64,000 nt of DNA from Lutjanus erythropterus (Eukaryota > Chordata > Actinopteri > Lutjaniformes > Lutjanidae): contig CM034591.1 of NCBI GenBank assembly GCA_020091685.1, forward strand, positions 31,889,555-31,953,554, written 5' to 3'. A program made the translations under genes and the position numbers. Below the pieces are notes generated by a model that was not told the origin of the DNA, did not search any database, and saw only the letters and a program-made list of their open reading frames with translations. This document shows, one piece after another, positions 49,813 to 63,240 of the stretch (within the stretch, counting starts at the first letter, position 1; each line of letters begins with the position of its first letter).

Positions 49813-50700
49813 CCTGACTTTAGACTCGTTCAGCCAGTAACAAACAGGTACAGTGGGTGTGTAATTCAAATCTATCTGCTTTCTATACTTAACTAAGGTA
49901 GAAGTATGTATGTATTGTAGCAAAATGTGTTGAAAGTAAATGTAACATTACTCATTTTGCAGTGAAATTGTTCCTATTAGTGCTTTACTGTTATATGTGA
50001 TGTTAGCAAAGTTAGATGGTTAATGTTAAGCTCATTTTAACTACTTTATATACTGTTGGGTTGTTTAATCCTCAGCAGTGTGTCATATTCTATATGATCA
50101 TCCTATGTTTGCACTATTTGAGAATTTACAGTATGTAATTTTACAGAAAAAGTGTATGCATGTATTGCATAGCCTAAAAATATAAATTCATTATTTTTAA
50201 GCCATATCACCCAGCCCTTGTCTGTACCAACATCTCCAGATGTTTTCTTACATCTGGAGAACAAGATTTGAAGGTCAGGCCATCTCTGCAGCATTACAGT
50301 ACTTCATTGTGTTTTGTCACATATTTTTCCTCATTATCGAAAAATGAAAGCTTCTGAGATTTGGATATTATACTTGGTCATATCGTGATTTTGGTAATAT
50401 TTCAATTATTGTCACAGCTCTTGTTCATACAGAAGCCTTACCATTTATAAGGTAGAGTGCCTCTATGTGTGCGGTCAGTCTAGGCCGTGTGTTTGTGGTC
50501 TGTGGAGGGTGTGTGTTGTCTTGTTTGTCGTCTCTTGGGAATGTGCGGCTGTCTTCACTGTAATGTGGGATGAAGCTGCGCTCCTCTTCCTGCTGCAGCC
50601 ACACAGTCAGTTCAAGAGCAGAGGGGGAGGCCATACAACCTTGTTCTATAGTATAATAGAACTTTTTCACTGCAGCTGTATTGATATGAAATAGTTGCCT

Positions 50701-50847
50701 AAACACAGGTGTTACCAATTAAACTAATTAAGGTCTTGTTCCATTTAGTGTAGCAGAACCCTCTCAGTGAGCCAACATTCACGTGCAACATGCAGCACCC
50801 TGAATGTAACAGAACTTTAATTAGTATGATTGGTGACACCTGTGTTT
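50701..50847. mobile_element. 147-bp hairpin element
   Basis: The left arm AAACACAGGTGTTACCAATT plus AAACTAATTAAGGTC (50701-50735) is the near-perfect reverse complement of 50813-50847 (GAACTTTAATTAGTATGATT, then GGTGACACCTGTGTTT). Pairing continues inward (TGTTCCATTTAG against CTGAATGTAACA), leaving a small loop. No coding capacity; probably a very short MITE. Confidence 0.6.
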
Positions 50848-51304
50848 GCCTCACTTTTTCATATGAAAATGGCTGTTGTGAAAAAGGTCTATTCAGTCCA
50901 TGTTGACACTGCACACGCTATCGTGAGAGTCCCTTTGACAGCGCAATAAATGGTTGAGAGCTTCAAGGTAAGAAATACAAAAGATATGAGTCAGCAGATT
51001 GATGCCCTTCTCCTGATCACACAAACTGCACCTCTAAATCTGCGAGTTTCTCTCAGCTCTTCTGATTTACACGTAAAAACATTTGAATGTAATCTTCCAG
51101 ATGATGTTCTATAATAGTCTTTTTTGGACAAAATGTTTTTGTTTCAGCTTTTTTAATGCAGCCAAATATAAATGCAAAACCCCCACAGTTTGTTTATATC
51201 CAATCACAATGGTTACAGTAAGCAAAACATTAAGAATTTGTGATACCCCCTCCCCACACTCACATAAGTCACTGCTCTATGCAGTAGTCAGCAAATCCAG
51301 AGCT

Positions 51305-51333
51305 CACACACACACACACACACACACACACAG

Positions 51334-51384
<51 letters not shown>

Positions 51385-51402
51385 CACACACACACACACA
51401 CA
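51305..51402. repeat. (CA)n microsatellite, about 98 bp
   Basis: Long CA tract broken by GT at about 51333 and by one CG at 51377. Any open frame through it (His-Thr repeats) is an artefact. Confidence 0.95.
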
Positions 51403-53879
51403 GTTTCTGTTTCTAAACTCGTATTCAGCAGTTATTATTATTTTCTGTTTTCATTCCAGCTCAAATGCTGATATTTATTTGGATGTATCCCCTTGTATGA
51501 ATTTAGGTCAATTTTCACATAATTTCCTCCAGTTTATTTTGAAAGACAAACACGAAGAGAGCTGGAGATGGTACAGTGTTCAAGACACAAATCTGGGCTT
51601 CTCAATATTCCACATTAACAATTAGGCGACGTAACCTACAATCCTGCTCTAAGCTTTGCACAACATGATCTGCTGTGATTTACCCAGTTCCATATTTTCT
51701 CACTCTCTGCACGTCACAACAAAGGCCTTGTACTAGCAAAATACCTAGGTTGTTATGGTCAAGTCACAGACGCTCATTAAGTAAGTCATTGTTTCATCAA
51801 AACTCATCAAGCTACCTCAGACTTTTGTGACCTGGTCAAAGGGTCTGGAGAAAAGATAATTCTGTTGTCTTTGTTGCCAATTTCTCTTTCTTCTTTCAAA
51901 CTCTTAAATGAAGTGAGACAGCGGCAGATTTCACGTAGCTCCATAATCCAGAGTGAAACACCAACCTTTTACTTGCAAACTTTACCTCATCTCTTAGACT
52001 TTTTTGGTAGCTGAGATTTAGCGTAAGTATTATGAATGTCAGTGATCTTCTCCTGGGAAACAGGAACAGAAGTGAAACAAACTTCTCTAGTCCTTCAGAT
52101 GACTGCAATCACATTTTCATTTGAAACTCTCGCTGCAGTTTGCACTGATATGAATTGCGTCTGGGCTTATCAATTTTTCACAGGGCTTCGGAAGAGAGAC
52201 ACTGTTCATCTGCAGCTTTTGTTAAATCATTTTGGTTGGTCCTGCTAAAGGAGCAATTGAATTTAGCAAGTGCAGCAGATATTTCTGCAGTACTTCAATT
52301 TAATATTTTATACGTGTTTGAATGTAGATTTATAGGGGGGCTCTTGAGGAAATTAAGCAGTTTGGTCGTTCCTTTGTCCTTAAATTCACTTCACATTGAT
52401 GAGACGGTCTCAACCTCTTTGTAATACAATATGCTGTTGTTATAGTGATTAATAATGTTAATCTTTTATGCACGGTCACTTTGTGTCTGGGAATACTATC
52501 TAGGAAACTTGATGATAGTGATCTAACTTCTGACACTGGCCTAGATGTGGAACATTAAGTGTATGCCAGTGTTTTGCTGATGTTCCTCAAATATTACCCC
52601 ACCCATGTTTTGAGCAGTCAGTTGATGATTGTTGCAGGTTCTTGCTGGTTATTAAAATGTATTGTGTGAATTAACACAATGTACAAGATCAATGAAAATG
52701 TACAGCAGTGTAATCAGTACAAAAACAGAGGTATAAAATGACAAGTTGGGGTTTTGTGGAGGGCAATGTGCAGAACAACTAATTAGTTAGCTTTGGAGAT
52801 TTGGATAGACAGCTTTTTATTTACCTTTTGCCAGAACCAGGCTCGCTTTTTCCTCCTCATTTCCTGTCTCAGCTAACCAGCTGCTGCCTCTATAGATTCA
52901 TATTTATCACACAGACAGGACAGAGTTATTGATCTTCTCTTCTGAATCTTGGCAAGAACACGAATAAGTTTATTTCCCAAAATGTTGCACTTTTTCTTTA
53001 AATAAGGCAAACTCTCCATCCCTCTCCGCGATGGTGATTTATTTATGAAAAATGTTTGAGAAGGCTTGAATGAAATAAATGAGATCTGGCAATCATAGTT
53101 TCAGGGATGTGAGGTTATTTAAGAGCACATGGAAAAGTAATCAAATTGATAACCCATTTATGTCTCTCATGCTTTTATTATGAAGTAGTATGCAGTTTTT
53201 TTTACACTTGCGGTTGATATATAGTACAGACTGAATTTGAAGGTCCTGTTTTACTATGTTTTTCAGAAGCTCTATGTTTAACAGGAGAGATTAATCAATA
53301 ATTACTTTTCCCAAGGGCAAAGCCATCTATCTTCCTCCCCTTCACATCATCCAGACCCGTCTGGATCCTCCTCATTGTACGCGTCTGCACACTCTTTTTA
53401 GCTCAGCTCCTCAGTCCACAAGTCTGCTGCGGTCTATTTTTAAACTCTTGCTATAGCGGAGCAACTGTATGTGTGTGGAATATTAAGCACTCCCCTTCTC
53501 TAACTGTGGGTAACTGTAGTCATCATCGACTCACTTCCATACGCAGAACAGTGCACACTTCAGTCAAGTGCCAGCCAAAGAGCCCTCGCTTTTTCTTCCT
53601 GCCTCTCTTGCTTTTCCCTCGCGCACTCTTCCACGCACACACAAACGCACAATCAATCAGCTGTCTTTTCCTCCTATGTCTCTCCTTCTCTCATCCACCT
53701 TTCATCGTCTCTCTAATATTCTCTTTGTCTCTGCTGAGCTTAGTTTCTTCAACCTCTTCTGGCGTGGTAAGCAGAGGCATCAGTGAGCAGACTGGCTAAC
53801 GGACTACTTTGTAATCTCATGACGTCTCACAGAGAGCTGCTGTTGTGATGCGCAAGGCTGATCAGCCTTTCGCTGAGCG

Positions 53880-53900
53880 TGTGTGTGTGTGTGTGTATTT
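53880..53900. repeat. Short TG microsatellite
   Basis: About ten uninterrupted GT units. Confidence 0.85.
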
Positions 53901-54277
53901 TTCTTAAATCTATAAGAAGGAGAAGGTAGCACAGGTCTGTTTGACCTATGGCAGCTCTTTCTTCTTCTCTCTGGCTTTCTTCAGAAAGGTGGACAGCATG
54001 AGAATGACTCACTGAGATGGACTGATCTCCCGAGCCTGATATACTCTCAGATATTGGAATTTACAACATATAGCTGCTGACATTTTGTGTAACATGCTGT
54101 TCTACGCTAAAATGAAATGGCTATTTAGGATGTTTGCCGACCAGCGTCTTTTTTTTGAAATGCAAATACTTGTGTTTGTTTTTGTTTGTTGCGCTAGGTT
54201 AGATTTCAATTTAAAATTTGCTTATGTGGACATGAAAAACATGTACTCCTCCTGACTTTTTGAGCAGCAGTTCCTTA

Positions 54278-54785
54278 CAGTGTGATTCCACCAGGCATGG
54301 CTGCGTCACGTTCTGGCTTCATCATGTCTGTGCAACGTCTGCATGAGCTGATCACTACCATTCAACACAATGGTTGTGATTCCACCAGCAGCCCTGCAGA
54401 GCGTCCCATAAGCAGTTTGCTCTATTCTGCTTCAAATACTTGCTGAGTCTATTTCGACAGATGCTGTGTCAATATCTACAGAGCAGATCGAGCAGGCACG
54501 AAGTCAGATACAGAAAAAACATAGATAATCCTGTCAGTTTTCAAAATAAAAGACCCTCTGCAGACTTGAGATCATAAAGTGAGAGAAAAATAAACTACAT
54601 AGCCTACTTATCCATTGTTTAGGGGCACAAAAAGCAAGGAAAGAGGACCAAATCAACAAAATCAGCACAAGTAAACATAATCAGGCAGGCAAAATCTCTA
54701 CTGCTGAAATGTTTCTGAAACGCTGCTGTGTGGAGGATGAATCAAACTGTGGCGCAGACATGTCGTGCCCCGTGGAATCAACAGG
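54278..54785. mobile_element. Inverted-end element (GTGATTCCACC family)
   Basis: Starts CAGTGTGATTCCACCAGGCA, with TGGCTGCGTCACG following. The far end, read on the other strand, starts CCTGTTGATTCCACGGGGCA and continues to TGTCTGCGCCACAG. About 508 bp, non-coding. Consistent with a non-autonomous DNA transposon. Confidence 0.5.
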
Positions 54786-56071
54786 TTAAACTGACAGTAT
54801 ATGTCAAGTAATTCAAACCAAGTCTTATCTGGCAGTACACACATATAAGAAGTAAACTCATCTTAGACCTCCTCATGTATGTCGCTTGAGTATACAAATA
54901 GGCACTTTGCACATGTATGAGGGCATACACACTCACTGAGAAATAGAGACACACAACCACACCATGCAGCCAGGCCTATGCCCTCTGTCATTAGCACCAA
55001 GGCAGGCAATTAATCTATTCTAGGCACGTTTTTCATCAATCTCTGCAGCCCCAGTGGTCACACTATGAAATATGGTTTTGGACATCCACAGAAAATATAA
55101 TTGGTTAGATTGGCACTCAGCCCTGATGAGATCTTTACAAGATGTTCAAGAAACAAGAGAGCCAGAGGTTGTCCTGTACCCTAGGTCTGGGGTCACCTTT
55201 CTGTAAAGCAGCTGCCATAGCTTGTCATATAGCGCTTCAAGGATTTAAACTGATTGAGAACTTTCATGAAGAAATTATTACATCAATTACCAGAAATTAG
55301 TCAGCTTTTTCATATCCTCTTATCACACTCTTAAAATTCTGCTTACAAATCTTAGGTTTGTCTTTATTCCAATAATATCCATGACCAAATAAGCAACAAC
55401 AAAATTTGATCACATTTGAGCTTGTGAACATGCACTGGCACCATGAGCAAAGTGTATTTCCTCATTCTGTATTTCCACTTCATTTTGTTCTTTAAATGAT
55501 ATCCTCAAAGTTACATGGAGACAAAGGACTGTCCCAGATGATGTAACAATCATATATTATAGACCTCAGTTTTGGTTATTTCTGCTTTGTTTCTGAGAAA
55601 TTATATTTTGTATGTTATTTTTGGCATGGTAGATGGGTCTTAATACTACATGAACCTTGGTCTCCATTGCCATTGGAAAGAGGCCAGTCAGAGTGATAGC
55701 AAATTCTAAGGGCTTTGCTGTTACAGCCATCATGGTTGCTGAATTCCTGCACAGTTGAGCCAGAATTTAAAGGTGAAGTGATGCAAGCTGTGCGCTGTTT
55801 TCTGTATAGCATTATCTTTAACTTACACTCACTTTTAACAATGCATGTTACAGAATTTTAAGCTCAATGATTGGTGTTTCTTTGCCAAAAATGCACCTTG
55901 CATGAATGTGTCTTGAGATTGTAGAATTTCCTGTCATTGCTCCTGTTGTGTCATTATCCTGAAAACAATGTTCAGTGTCCTGATTACCTTCTCCACTACA
56001 AATTTTTAGCTTAGTTTAGTAATAGGTTCATAGGAGATGTAATAGGTCCCACTGATGGTGAATTTTAAGAA

Positions 56072-56084
56072 TGCCCTCTGCTGG
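56072..56084 (-). promoter_or_regulatory. CTCF-like motif
   Basis: CCAGCAGAGGGCA on the minus strand, a good core match. A plus-strand counterpart CCAGCAGAGGGCT is at 38398-38410. Motif only. Confidence 0.35.
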
Positions 56085-57922
56085 ACCACAAGGTAAAGTA
56101 CTTCAAACTGTAGCTACAGACTGCAAATTTTAGGTGCACCAACTGCTCGCATCCATACGTTTTTAATTCCTGTTAGCCTCCAAACAGGTACTACAGCTGC
56201 AGAAACGAAGCCTTGGTCACAAGGTTCTCATTGGATGCTCCTAAATTGTAACAAGGTTGGAGTAGGGGGCATCAAGGCAATTTGACGCTCTCTATAATGC
56301 TTTTGGTGTGCATTCAGCCATTCAAAACAATAGGTGTACTTCAAAAGATGCGTGTCATGTGATGCTTTCAGTGCGTTTGAGTCTGATGTGTTAGCAACCC
56401 TTCTTCTTTGATTTTGTGGCTGTCAAAATGGATGAGGAGAAACTTATTGTTGAGGGAGAAAAATACCCAGACTTCTATGTCCCACAGTCCAGGCAAGAAA
56501 ATATTAACTCCAGCAAATTATAGCCTGAGAGTTTGGCTCTATAGGTGAGGAATCAAGTGAAATAACACCCAAAAGACTCCTGAATCCAAGGCAGCAGTTC
56601 AACTCCACTTGGTGCCATATATTATATACTCAATATGCTTTGCTCACCTGTTGACTCTCTGCAACACAGTGCTCCTATTTATGTTGGGGCACAGCTGAGA
56701 TGTTTCCGGTTGTGTGAATGTGAATGAATATGTGTAAGTATTACTATTAAATGTGCATTATTCTCTATATATAGTTTTATATTGCAATTTATTTAGCAAG
56801 AAAATGATCCCTCAAAGCATTCTTGTCATCTGAAATGTTTCCACATACTACTTATTTCTAATATAAACAGACATCTAATTAGATTCCTGAGCTTGGTTTC
56901 TGGGCCTCAGACATCAAGGCAAGGGCACCACTTCATTTCCATGTTTTGAAACAATCCCCAGGCGTTAACTGATGATGAGATGCAGGCTGCAAGCTCTTTT
57001 TTCTCCCCCTTTCTTTGTTTCTCATTGCTTTCTTTCTCAGCCAATGTTTCAGCTCTTTATTTCTCTGTCTCTTTCCTGAGACTCATCTGGATCTCAAATC
57101 ATCCATATCAAACGAATAAAGAGGTTCTCTGCCTCAATTAGGGGTGAAAACTGACTCAGAAGAGGACATAATAGACAGGTTGCGGTTGTGGGATCACTGT
57201 GAAAAAAAGTTTCCTCCATTTACATTTGCTCTACATGACTAATATGAGAAAAGACAGCAGAGACTCATTTGAAATGCAGGTTCTTCTATTTTTCCTGATC
57301 ACTCCCTAACCGAATTCCAAGCAGCCATTTGATTGGGAGATTTACTTTCTGACTACGCTGACTGAGGATTTGGGCAATCCCAGTACACCTGTTGTGACGA
57401 CTTGGCAGAAGCTGACAAGGTCATGGTGATTTAGCTTGAAGTGCCAATTTTCTTACATGAAAATCCTTCTTTTTCCTGTGCCTTACTCCCTTCCTGTTAA
57501 TTAAAGAAGAAATATATAAGACCCTGACGTTCAAAAAAGAGTACTGCAATCTAAATAGTGAATTGGAGCCACTGATGGCATATAAAATAGGTTGAATCCC
57601 TGTTAAATAGGGTCTCCTACCAGGACTCCAAACTCAGGCAGATTGTCTGCAAGCTGCAGGGACACTGAACAGGAGCACAAGACAGGCACAACATTAAGAA
57701 TTGGAGAGTGACAAGCAGCTAGAGAGTCCTACACTGAAAGTGGATCAGCTGTTTATAATACATAGTGTGTCGGTGTAAATTTTAGCCCATTATCCCAAAA
57801 ACAAAAGCCCACTGCTCTGAAAACACACACTCTGGAGTTGAAGTTTAGAGACTGCTGGCCTTACCGCCTCCCAATCTGACAATAAATTGCTCAGTTTAAC
57901 CGTTATAAACATCTATGCCCTC

Positions 57923-58285
57923 TAGGGCTAAATGGTTTTGAAGAAATATCTAATTGCAACCATTTTGACTGATATTGCAATTGTGATATGATTTGAGACA
58001 GAGAAAATGATAGTTTTTACATCATTATTCTCAATTTATTGAAAAACACATCAAAATGATTATGATGTGTTATTTTTTCTGGGATCTATACTAAACAAAA
58101 ATGTTTTGTTATGTCTAGAGAATGATGTGTTGGCCAGGACACCACTACAACACCACCATATTTAATTTAAAATGGTATTTTGACATACACTTCACCTTTA
58201 ACAAATACTGTGCATCCAGCAATTTGGAAACTGCAGTAGACCATATTGTGATTTCGATAAAATTCCGATTAGTTGTTCAGCCCTA
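57923..58285. mobile_element. MITE with TA-flanked AGGGCT ends
   Basis: Begins TAGGGCTAAATGGTTTTG and ends GATTAGTTGTTCAGCCCTAA, giving inverted AGGGCTRAA ends inside TA dinucleotides. The body has ATTGCAATTGTGATATG and similar AT-rich words shared with 47965-48165 and 62715-62870. No coding frame. Confidence 0.55.
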
Positions 58286-58664
58286 ATACCTTCAAAAAAA
58301 AATTGGTTGGTGTTGGAGTTTGTGTTATTCTAAATTTTGAAATTGAATATTTTCATTTTTTCAGCATATGTATATTAGTTTCCTTGATTGGTATCAACCT
58401 TGGAAAAAAACATTATAGTCAACCCTTAATGTATTCTATCATACTTGTACTGTTGTTTATAAAAATCATGTTTCATGCAACAAAACAACTGCTGTTAACT
58501 TTACACTGCACACATTAGCTTGATGAGACGTGAGTGAAGTGAGATCACATGTCCTCGCACTATTGGCTGTGTGTCATCTTGTCACAGCAGCACTACATGT
58601 CCCAGCCACCCAGCCCAGTGACTTTCCACCGCCCTTGGATTTTTGGAGATGCCGGGGAACCACG

Positions 58665-58679
58665 GGTCTCCATGGCAAC
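58665..58679 (+). promoter_or_regulatory. RFX X-box motif
   Basis: GGTCTCCATGGCAAC is a full two-sided match to the RFX X-box consensus. It lies in a locally GC-richer stretch (58540-58760) of the frmd5 intron. Motif only. Confidence 0.4.
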
Positions 58680-61244
58680 AAGATTATTACATCACTACTC
58701 TCCAGCTGCTGTCGTCAAGCTGGTGTTTGGCCAAGCTCTGCGGCAGCCCAACAGTGACTCCACACACACATCACACACACACACGCTGCTGCGCATGCCA
58801 ATACCCTCACTCTGAACTCTTCCAACTAGAAGAGCATGACCATATGTCCAAATGTTTCAAGAATCCAGTTAGGCTTTCTTGCATAGTGTGCATGTGCTCT
58901 CGAGTATGTGTAATTAAAGGCAGAGTGCCACCTCCCTTAAGCATCCTGTATTTGTGTGTTTGAGCCACTACACTGCAGTAATATTTTAAAGGAGATTCGT
59001 GCATTGAAACATGAATGATGTAAAAAGAAAAGAAAAATGTAAAACATTTGATGGTTTCAGCATGTCAGATCTAACACTTTGATGCTTCTCTTTGTCTTGC
59101 ATTATAGTAAAGTGAAAATATCTGAATCTTGGATGGTTGGTCTGACAGAAAATGTCTACTCTCTTAAAAATTGCTCTATTTTTTAAAGCTTTGAATCTTC
59201 TGTCATTGTTAGGGTTGGGTATCGTTTGGTTTCATTTCTGATACCAGTGCTAAAATAATACTTTTAAAATAAATCCTAAACAGTACCCGCACCAGTACTT
59301 TAGAAAAATGAGTGGTTTTTACTCCAATGCGCCGAGCACAAGATAGCAAATGTGCCGGGCCATAACACGCCTTCACTTTGCCTTCATGTTTAGACATCCT
59401 GCCCACAGCCGCACAGACCAGGCACAAGTGTGTTTGCACTCTCGAAGACATAGCAAAAATGGCACTTGCATTAGTGTAAGATAGTAAAATCACTTGCACC
59501 AGTGGCACAACGGCTCTGCACCGGTGTAAGATAAGGCTCATTGTCTCCCCTCCTGTCCTCATGTCTCATATAAAAAATCTAAGCAAATACAAGAAAAAAC
59601 ATAGCTTGTGTTGTCATGCATGAAAAACATTTTTTACATGTTAACTCAACAATTTTAAGGAGGTAACTATAAGTGATACAAGAAATAGCAGAGGACTGTA
59701 AAGTGAGATGCCTTGCTCTGTGACAGACGGTGTAGCTGTCTTCTCCGCTTGTAGCCTCCTTTACCCCAGTTTGGTTTTCGCCTTGGGGAAGGTTAGTTCT
59801 TAAAACATTTGGCACTGTTTAAATGGGGTTAACAGTCTCTGTTAGTGCAATTTTCACTGGGTTGGGTCCCTGTGGATGCCTGTGATAGATGGCCACATGA
59901 AAGCAACTTACCTACAGTCAGCTTGGATGTGCACATGCAGAGAGGATGAGGTTGTGATTGGTACAAAAAGGTTCAGCAGCATCAGGCCTGTCATTTGTTT
60001 AGCATCGACACAGCTGGCTCTCTTTTTTTAACCCCTGTCTCTTCTGGCCAGGTTGTTTCAAGTGCAAGAAGGTTGAAAAATCCACCGTGTCCCTCAGCTA
60101 CATCATTCATCAAGTTGCCATTACTGCCGCAGACAGGACAGTGTATCCCAGAAGGCCTTATGTACTTCCTGCTTCAGCAGAGGTCAGCGTGACCTTGCCG
60201 CCTGACTGAACCCTCTCTGCTCTGACTCTGGTCCCTCAGCTTCAGAACATTTATGTGTGCACAGCGTGATGTCAGCCCCACGGTCTCACTAAGAGGAGAA
60301 AGTTGAGGATAGATGAGTATCAGGTGAGTTTTGACGGGAATGAGAGGAATAAAAGGAGGAGAGAAAAGAGAGGTGATGGAAAGCTCCAGGACAAATTCAA
60401 ATACATTCAGCTGACTGTGGCTGTGGTGCATTCCACCAAACATGACTGTAATTTTGCTGGATATAAAGGTAGAATCATAACTGCAGTAAGTTAAAATAGT
60501 CGTGTTTCTCTTCATTATATTCATGGATGTTAGACATTATCCTCTTGCCCTAGCTTGACCAGTTCTTACGTAATTCAGGTACATTTCAGAGCAAATCTAA
60601 AATAAGAATTATGATGTCAGCACGTATATCTGCAGAACATTCATGGGTGTGTGGATTAAAAATTCATAAATTGTCAGAAGGTGGAGGATAATGCAGCAGA
60701 ATCAGAGGTGAGGTCTAGGCAGATATTCATGGGGTGAGTAAAACAGAGGGACAGAGAGAGAGGGAAGAAGGAAAGGCAAGAAGGATAGGGAGGAAGAAAT
60801 AATTACACACACTGGTGTAAAAAGTGGTCTGTTCCTTGTTCGGCAGAATATCTAGCCTTTTACTTAGAATCTTACCTGGCTTTAAAGACGAGAAGATGGC
60901 TCACCTATTTAATGTCAGCATCCATCAGTTGGATTACAGTCATGTAGGATGAATAACATAAACTTCTGCTTGGTTTGATCACGTCCAGTATGGGCCAATA
61001 GGGTGAAGATAAGCCACAGTATACAGTATGTTATTTTGAATTTCACTGCAACTATTATGCTTCTATTAGAAAAATATTAAACCTTACAACCATTACTTGG
61101 TATTGGTCTGAATGATGCTGTATCATTTGTGTCAGGCTGCACATGGGCACAGTCTCAGACAAAGAAGTGTCCATTGCTGGCAGTTATCCTGTTGGAGACA
61201 GGTAATGTCAGACAAGAGCTTTTAGCTATGCCACCTTATCATTT

Positions 61245-61330
61245 AGGGGGTTGCTAAGGGGCTGGAGCTGAGCCCAGCTGACATTGGGCATGAAGCTGGG
61301 TGCACCGTGGACAGGTTGCCAGTCAATTAC
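61245..61330. repeat. Widespread fish repeat fragment (GGCTGGAGC...GCTGACATTGGGC)
   Basis: GGGGCTGGAGCTGAGCCCAG, CTGACATTGGGCATGAAG and GTGGACAGGTTGCCAGTC in order match a well-known dispersed vertebrate/fish repeat. Family name not certain. Confidence 0.55.
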
Positions 61331-61489
61331 ATGGTAACCGGAGCTTCAACATTGAGAAATTACTAGAGGATATTGGAGAGCACCTTGATATCCTTTCATT
61401 TCAGCACACCAATTAATTCTTCAAGAAGGATGCTTCTTATTCTGGCCAGAATCATGTGCAGGACTGGACTAAACCACTCAGATTATTAG

Positions 61490-63240
61490 GAACTTCATGG
61501 AAAGGCAAGACTGCTTTACTCATAAAGCACATTTCAAACACAAGTCAATTTAAGGTGCTTTACACATGAGCAAAGAAAAGCATTAAAATGACATTCACAA
61601 ACAAAAGCAATAAAGACCATAACATCAGTTAGGATAGGTTATAATTAGTTCTAAAAATAAATAAAATGAAATAAATAAATAAAACAAAATAAAAGACAAA
61701 TAGAAAAGGCCAGAAATACAGTTAGAGTGCAAGTTGTAAGTGCCCCCAAATGCAACAAAGGAAATAAAAGTGCAGTAAAGAGACCACTAAGCCAAAGGCA
61801 CAGGAGAACAACAGAGGTTTTAATTCGAGTCTAAAAGCGGTTAGCGTTGGGGTGCATTTTAGATCATCAGGAAGAGGGTTTCATCTGTGTGCATCAGAGT
61901 AGGTAAAAACAGCATCACCCTGTTTTTGCCCTTTTTGATTTATATTCTTCAAAGAGATCAAAAATGTATTTGGTCCCAAGATTATTGGTCAAATCTTTTC
62001 TATACATAACTGGAAGCCCATGTTAGGATTTAAGAAAAGGATTAATATGCTCAGTTCTCCTTGTTCTTGTTATACGTCTTACAGCAAAATGTAATGAGCT
62101 TAAGTAGTCTGACAATCGTTTTGGGAAGACCAACCAAGAGAACTTTACAAGAGTCTGCTGGAAATGAAGGCATGAATGAGTTTCTTCTAAATCACACTGT
62201 TGTTTGAGATGATAAAAAGCAGGTCTATTCATTGCCTTGGTTTAGCTGTTGAAGCTCTATCAAAACACAAAGGTTTCTTCTGTGTTGTCGGATCAAGCTG
62301 AGCAATAATTTTTGCTCTTCCTGTTTGTTGTCGGATATAGAGATTTCAGTCTTGTTTTAATTTCATTGAAGGAAATTTAATTGCATCCACCTCTTTATTT
62401 GCTCCAAGCATTGATAGAGTGAGTTAATGGGGCTGTAGTGACTTGGTGAGAGAGCTAACTAAATCCGACTGTTGTCTGCGTAGCTGCAATAAGCATTTTT
62501 ATTTTCATGTATTATGTGACCTAGCAGGAGCGTGTGCAGGTTAAATTATAATGGTCCAAGAATAAAGCCATGGGCGACTTCACATTTCACAATCATCTGC
62601 CTTTGAAAAAGGCAGAAAACAGCATTATAATGAAGTACTGTAGTGCTGCAAAGATGCCCTGGCCTAAATATCTTTTTCTCTGGATGAAAGAAAACATGTT
62701 TGTTTGGTACAGATCCCAACAAATGTCACATCATCATGATTTTAATTTTTTTTTTTTTTTTTCAATAAAAATTTAAATTGTAATGCAAAAATGACCATTC
62801 CCACTAATTGTAATATATGTCACAATTGCAGTTTCGGCCAAAATAATCACAATAGATTTTTTGTGAATGTCGTGTAGTCTTAGTCTACAGTATGAAATGC
62901 TGCACTAAGATCAAGCTACTCCAAAACTGATGATTTGGTTGAGTTAGAATTCATTTACAGTTGTAACACCTTTATCGGTTTAGTCTTAGTGCTGTAATCT
63001 GGTCTGAAGGCAGATTGAAATATGTCCAAAATGTAATTGCATTTAAGTTTTTCAGTTTAGTCAAAACAGCTTCCTCATATTATTTTTCCAACAAAGGGAG
63101 ATTAAAGAGATCAGTCTGTAATTAATATTGAAGGTTCCAGGTTGCCTTTCTTTAGAAGGTGCTTAATAACTGCGGTTTTCAGTGTTTTTTGGGAAATTGC
63201 CTAATAATAGAGTGAGCAGACTGAGCTATCAACAATTTTC
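61490..63240 (-). pseudogene. Decayed non-LTR retrotransposon (LINE) with reverse transcriptase remnants
   Basis: Read on the minus strand in broken frames: KTAVIKHLLKKGNLEPS near 63150, LISLISPFVGK near 63100, MALFLGPL near 62560, CSYADN at 62468-62488 (the YADD active site with Asp changed to Asn), AFYHLK near 62210 and AVRRITRTRRTEHINPFLKS near 62040-62095. This is the motif order of a LINE reverse transcriptase (CR1/L2/Rex-like, not resolved). The tail near 61520-61565 has CACATTTCAAACACAAGTCA and GGTGCTTTACA. Many stops and frameshifts, plus an AT-rich segment at 62715-62870, show that it is dead. Confidence 0.65.

Noticed and set aside
51083-51625. 180-codon plus-strand frame
   Set aside because: Its central His-Thr repeat is only the CA microsatellite being translated.
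53400-53800. Possible alternative first exon of frmd5 (GC-richer, ends near GGTAAGCAG)
   Set aside because: The donor-like site is suggestive, but no conserved start peptide or promoter motif supports it.
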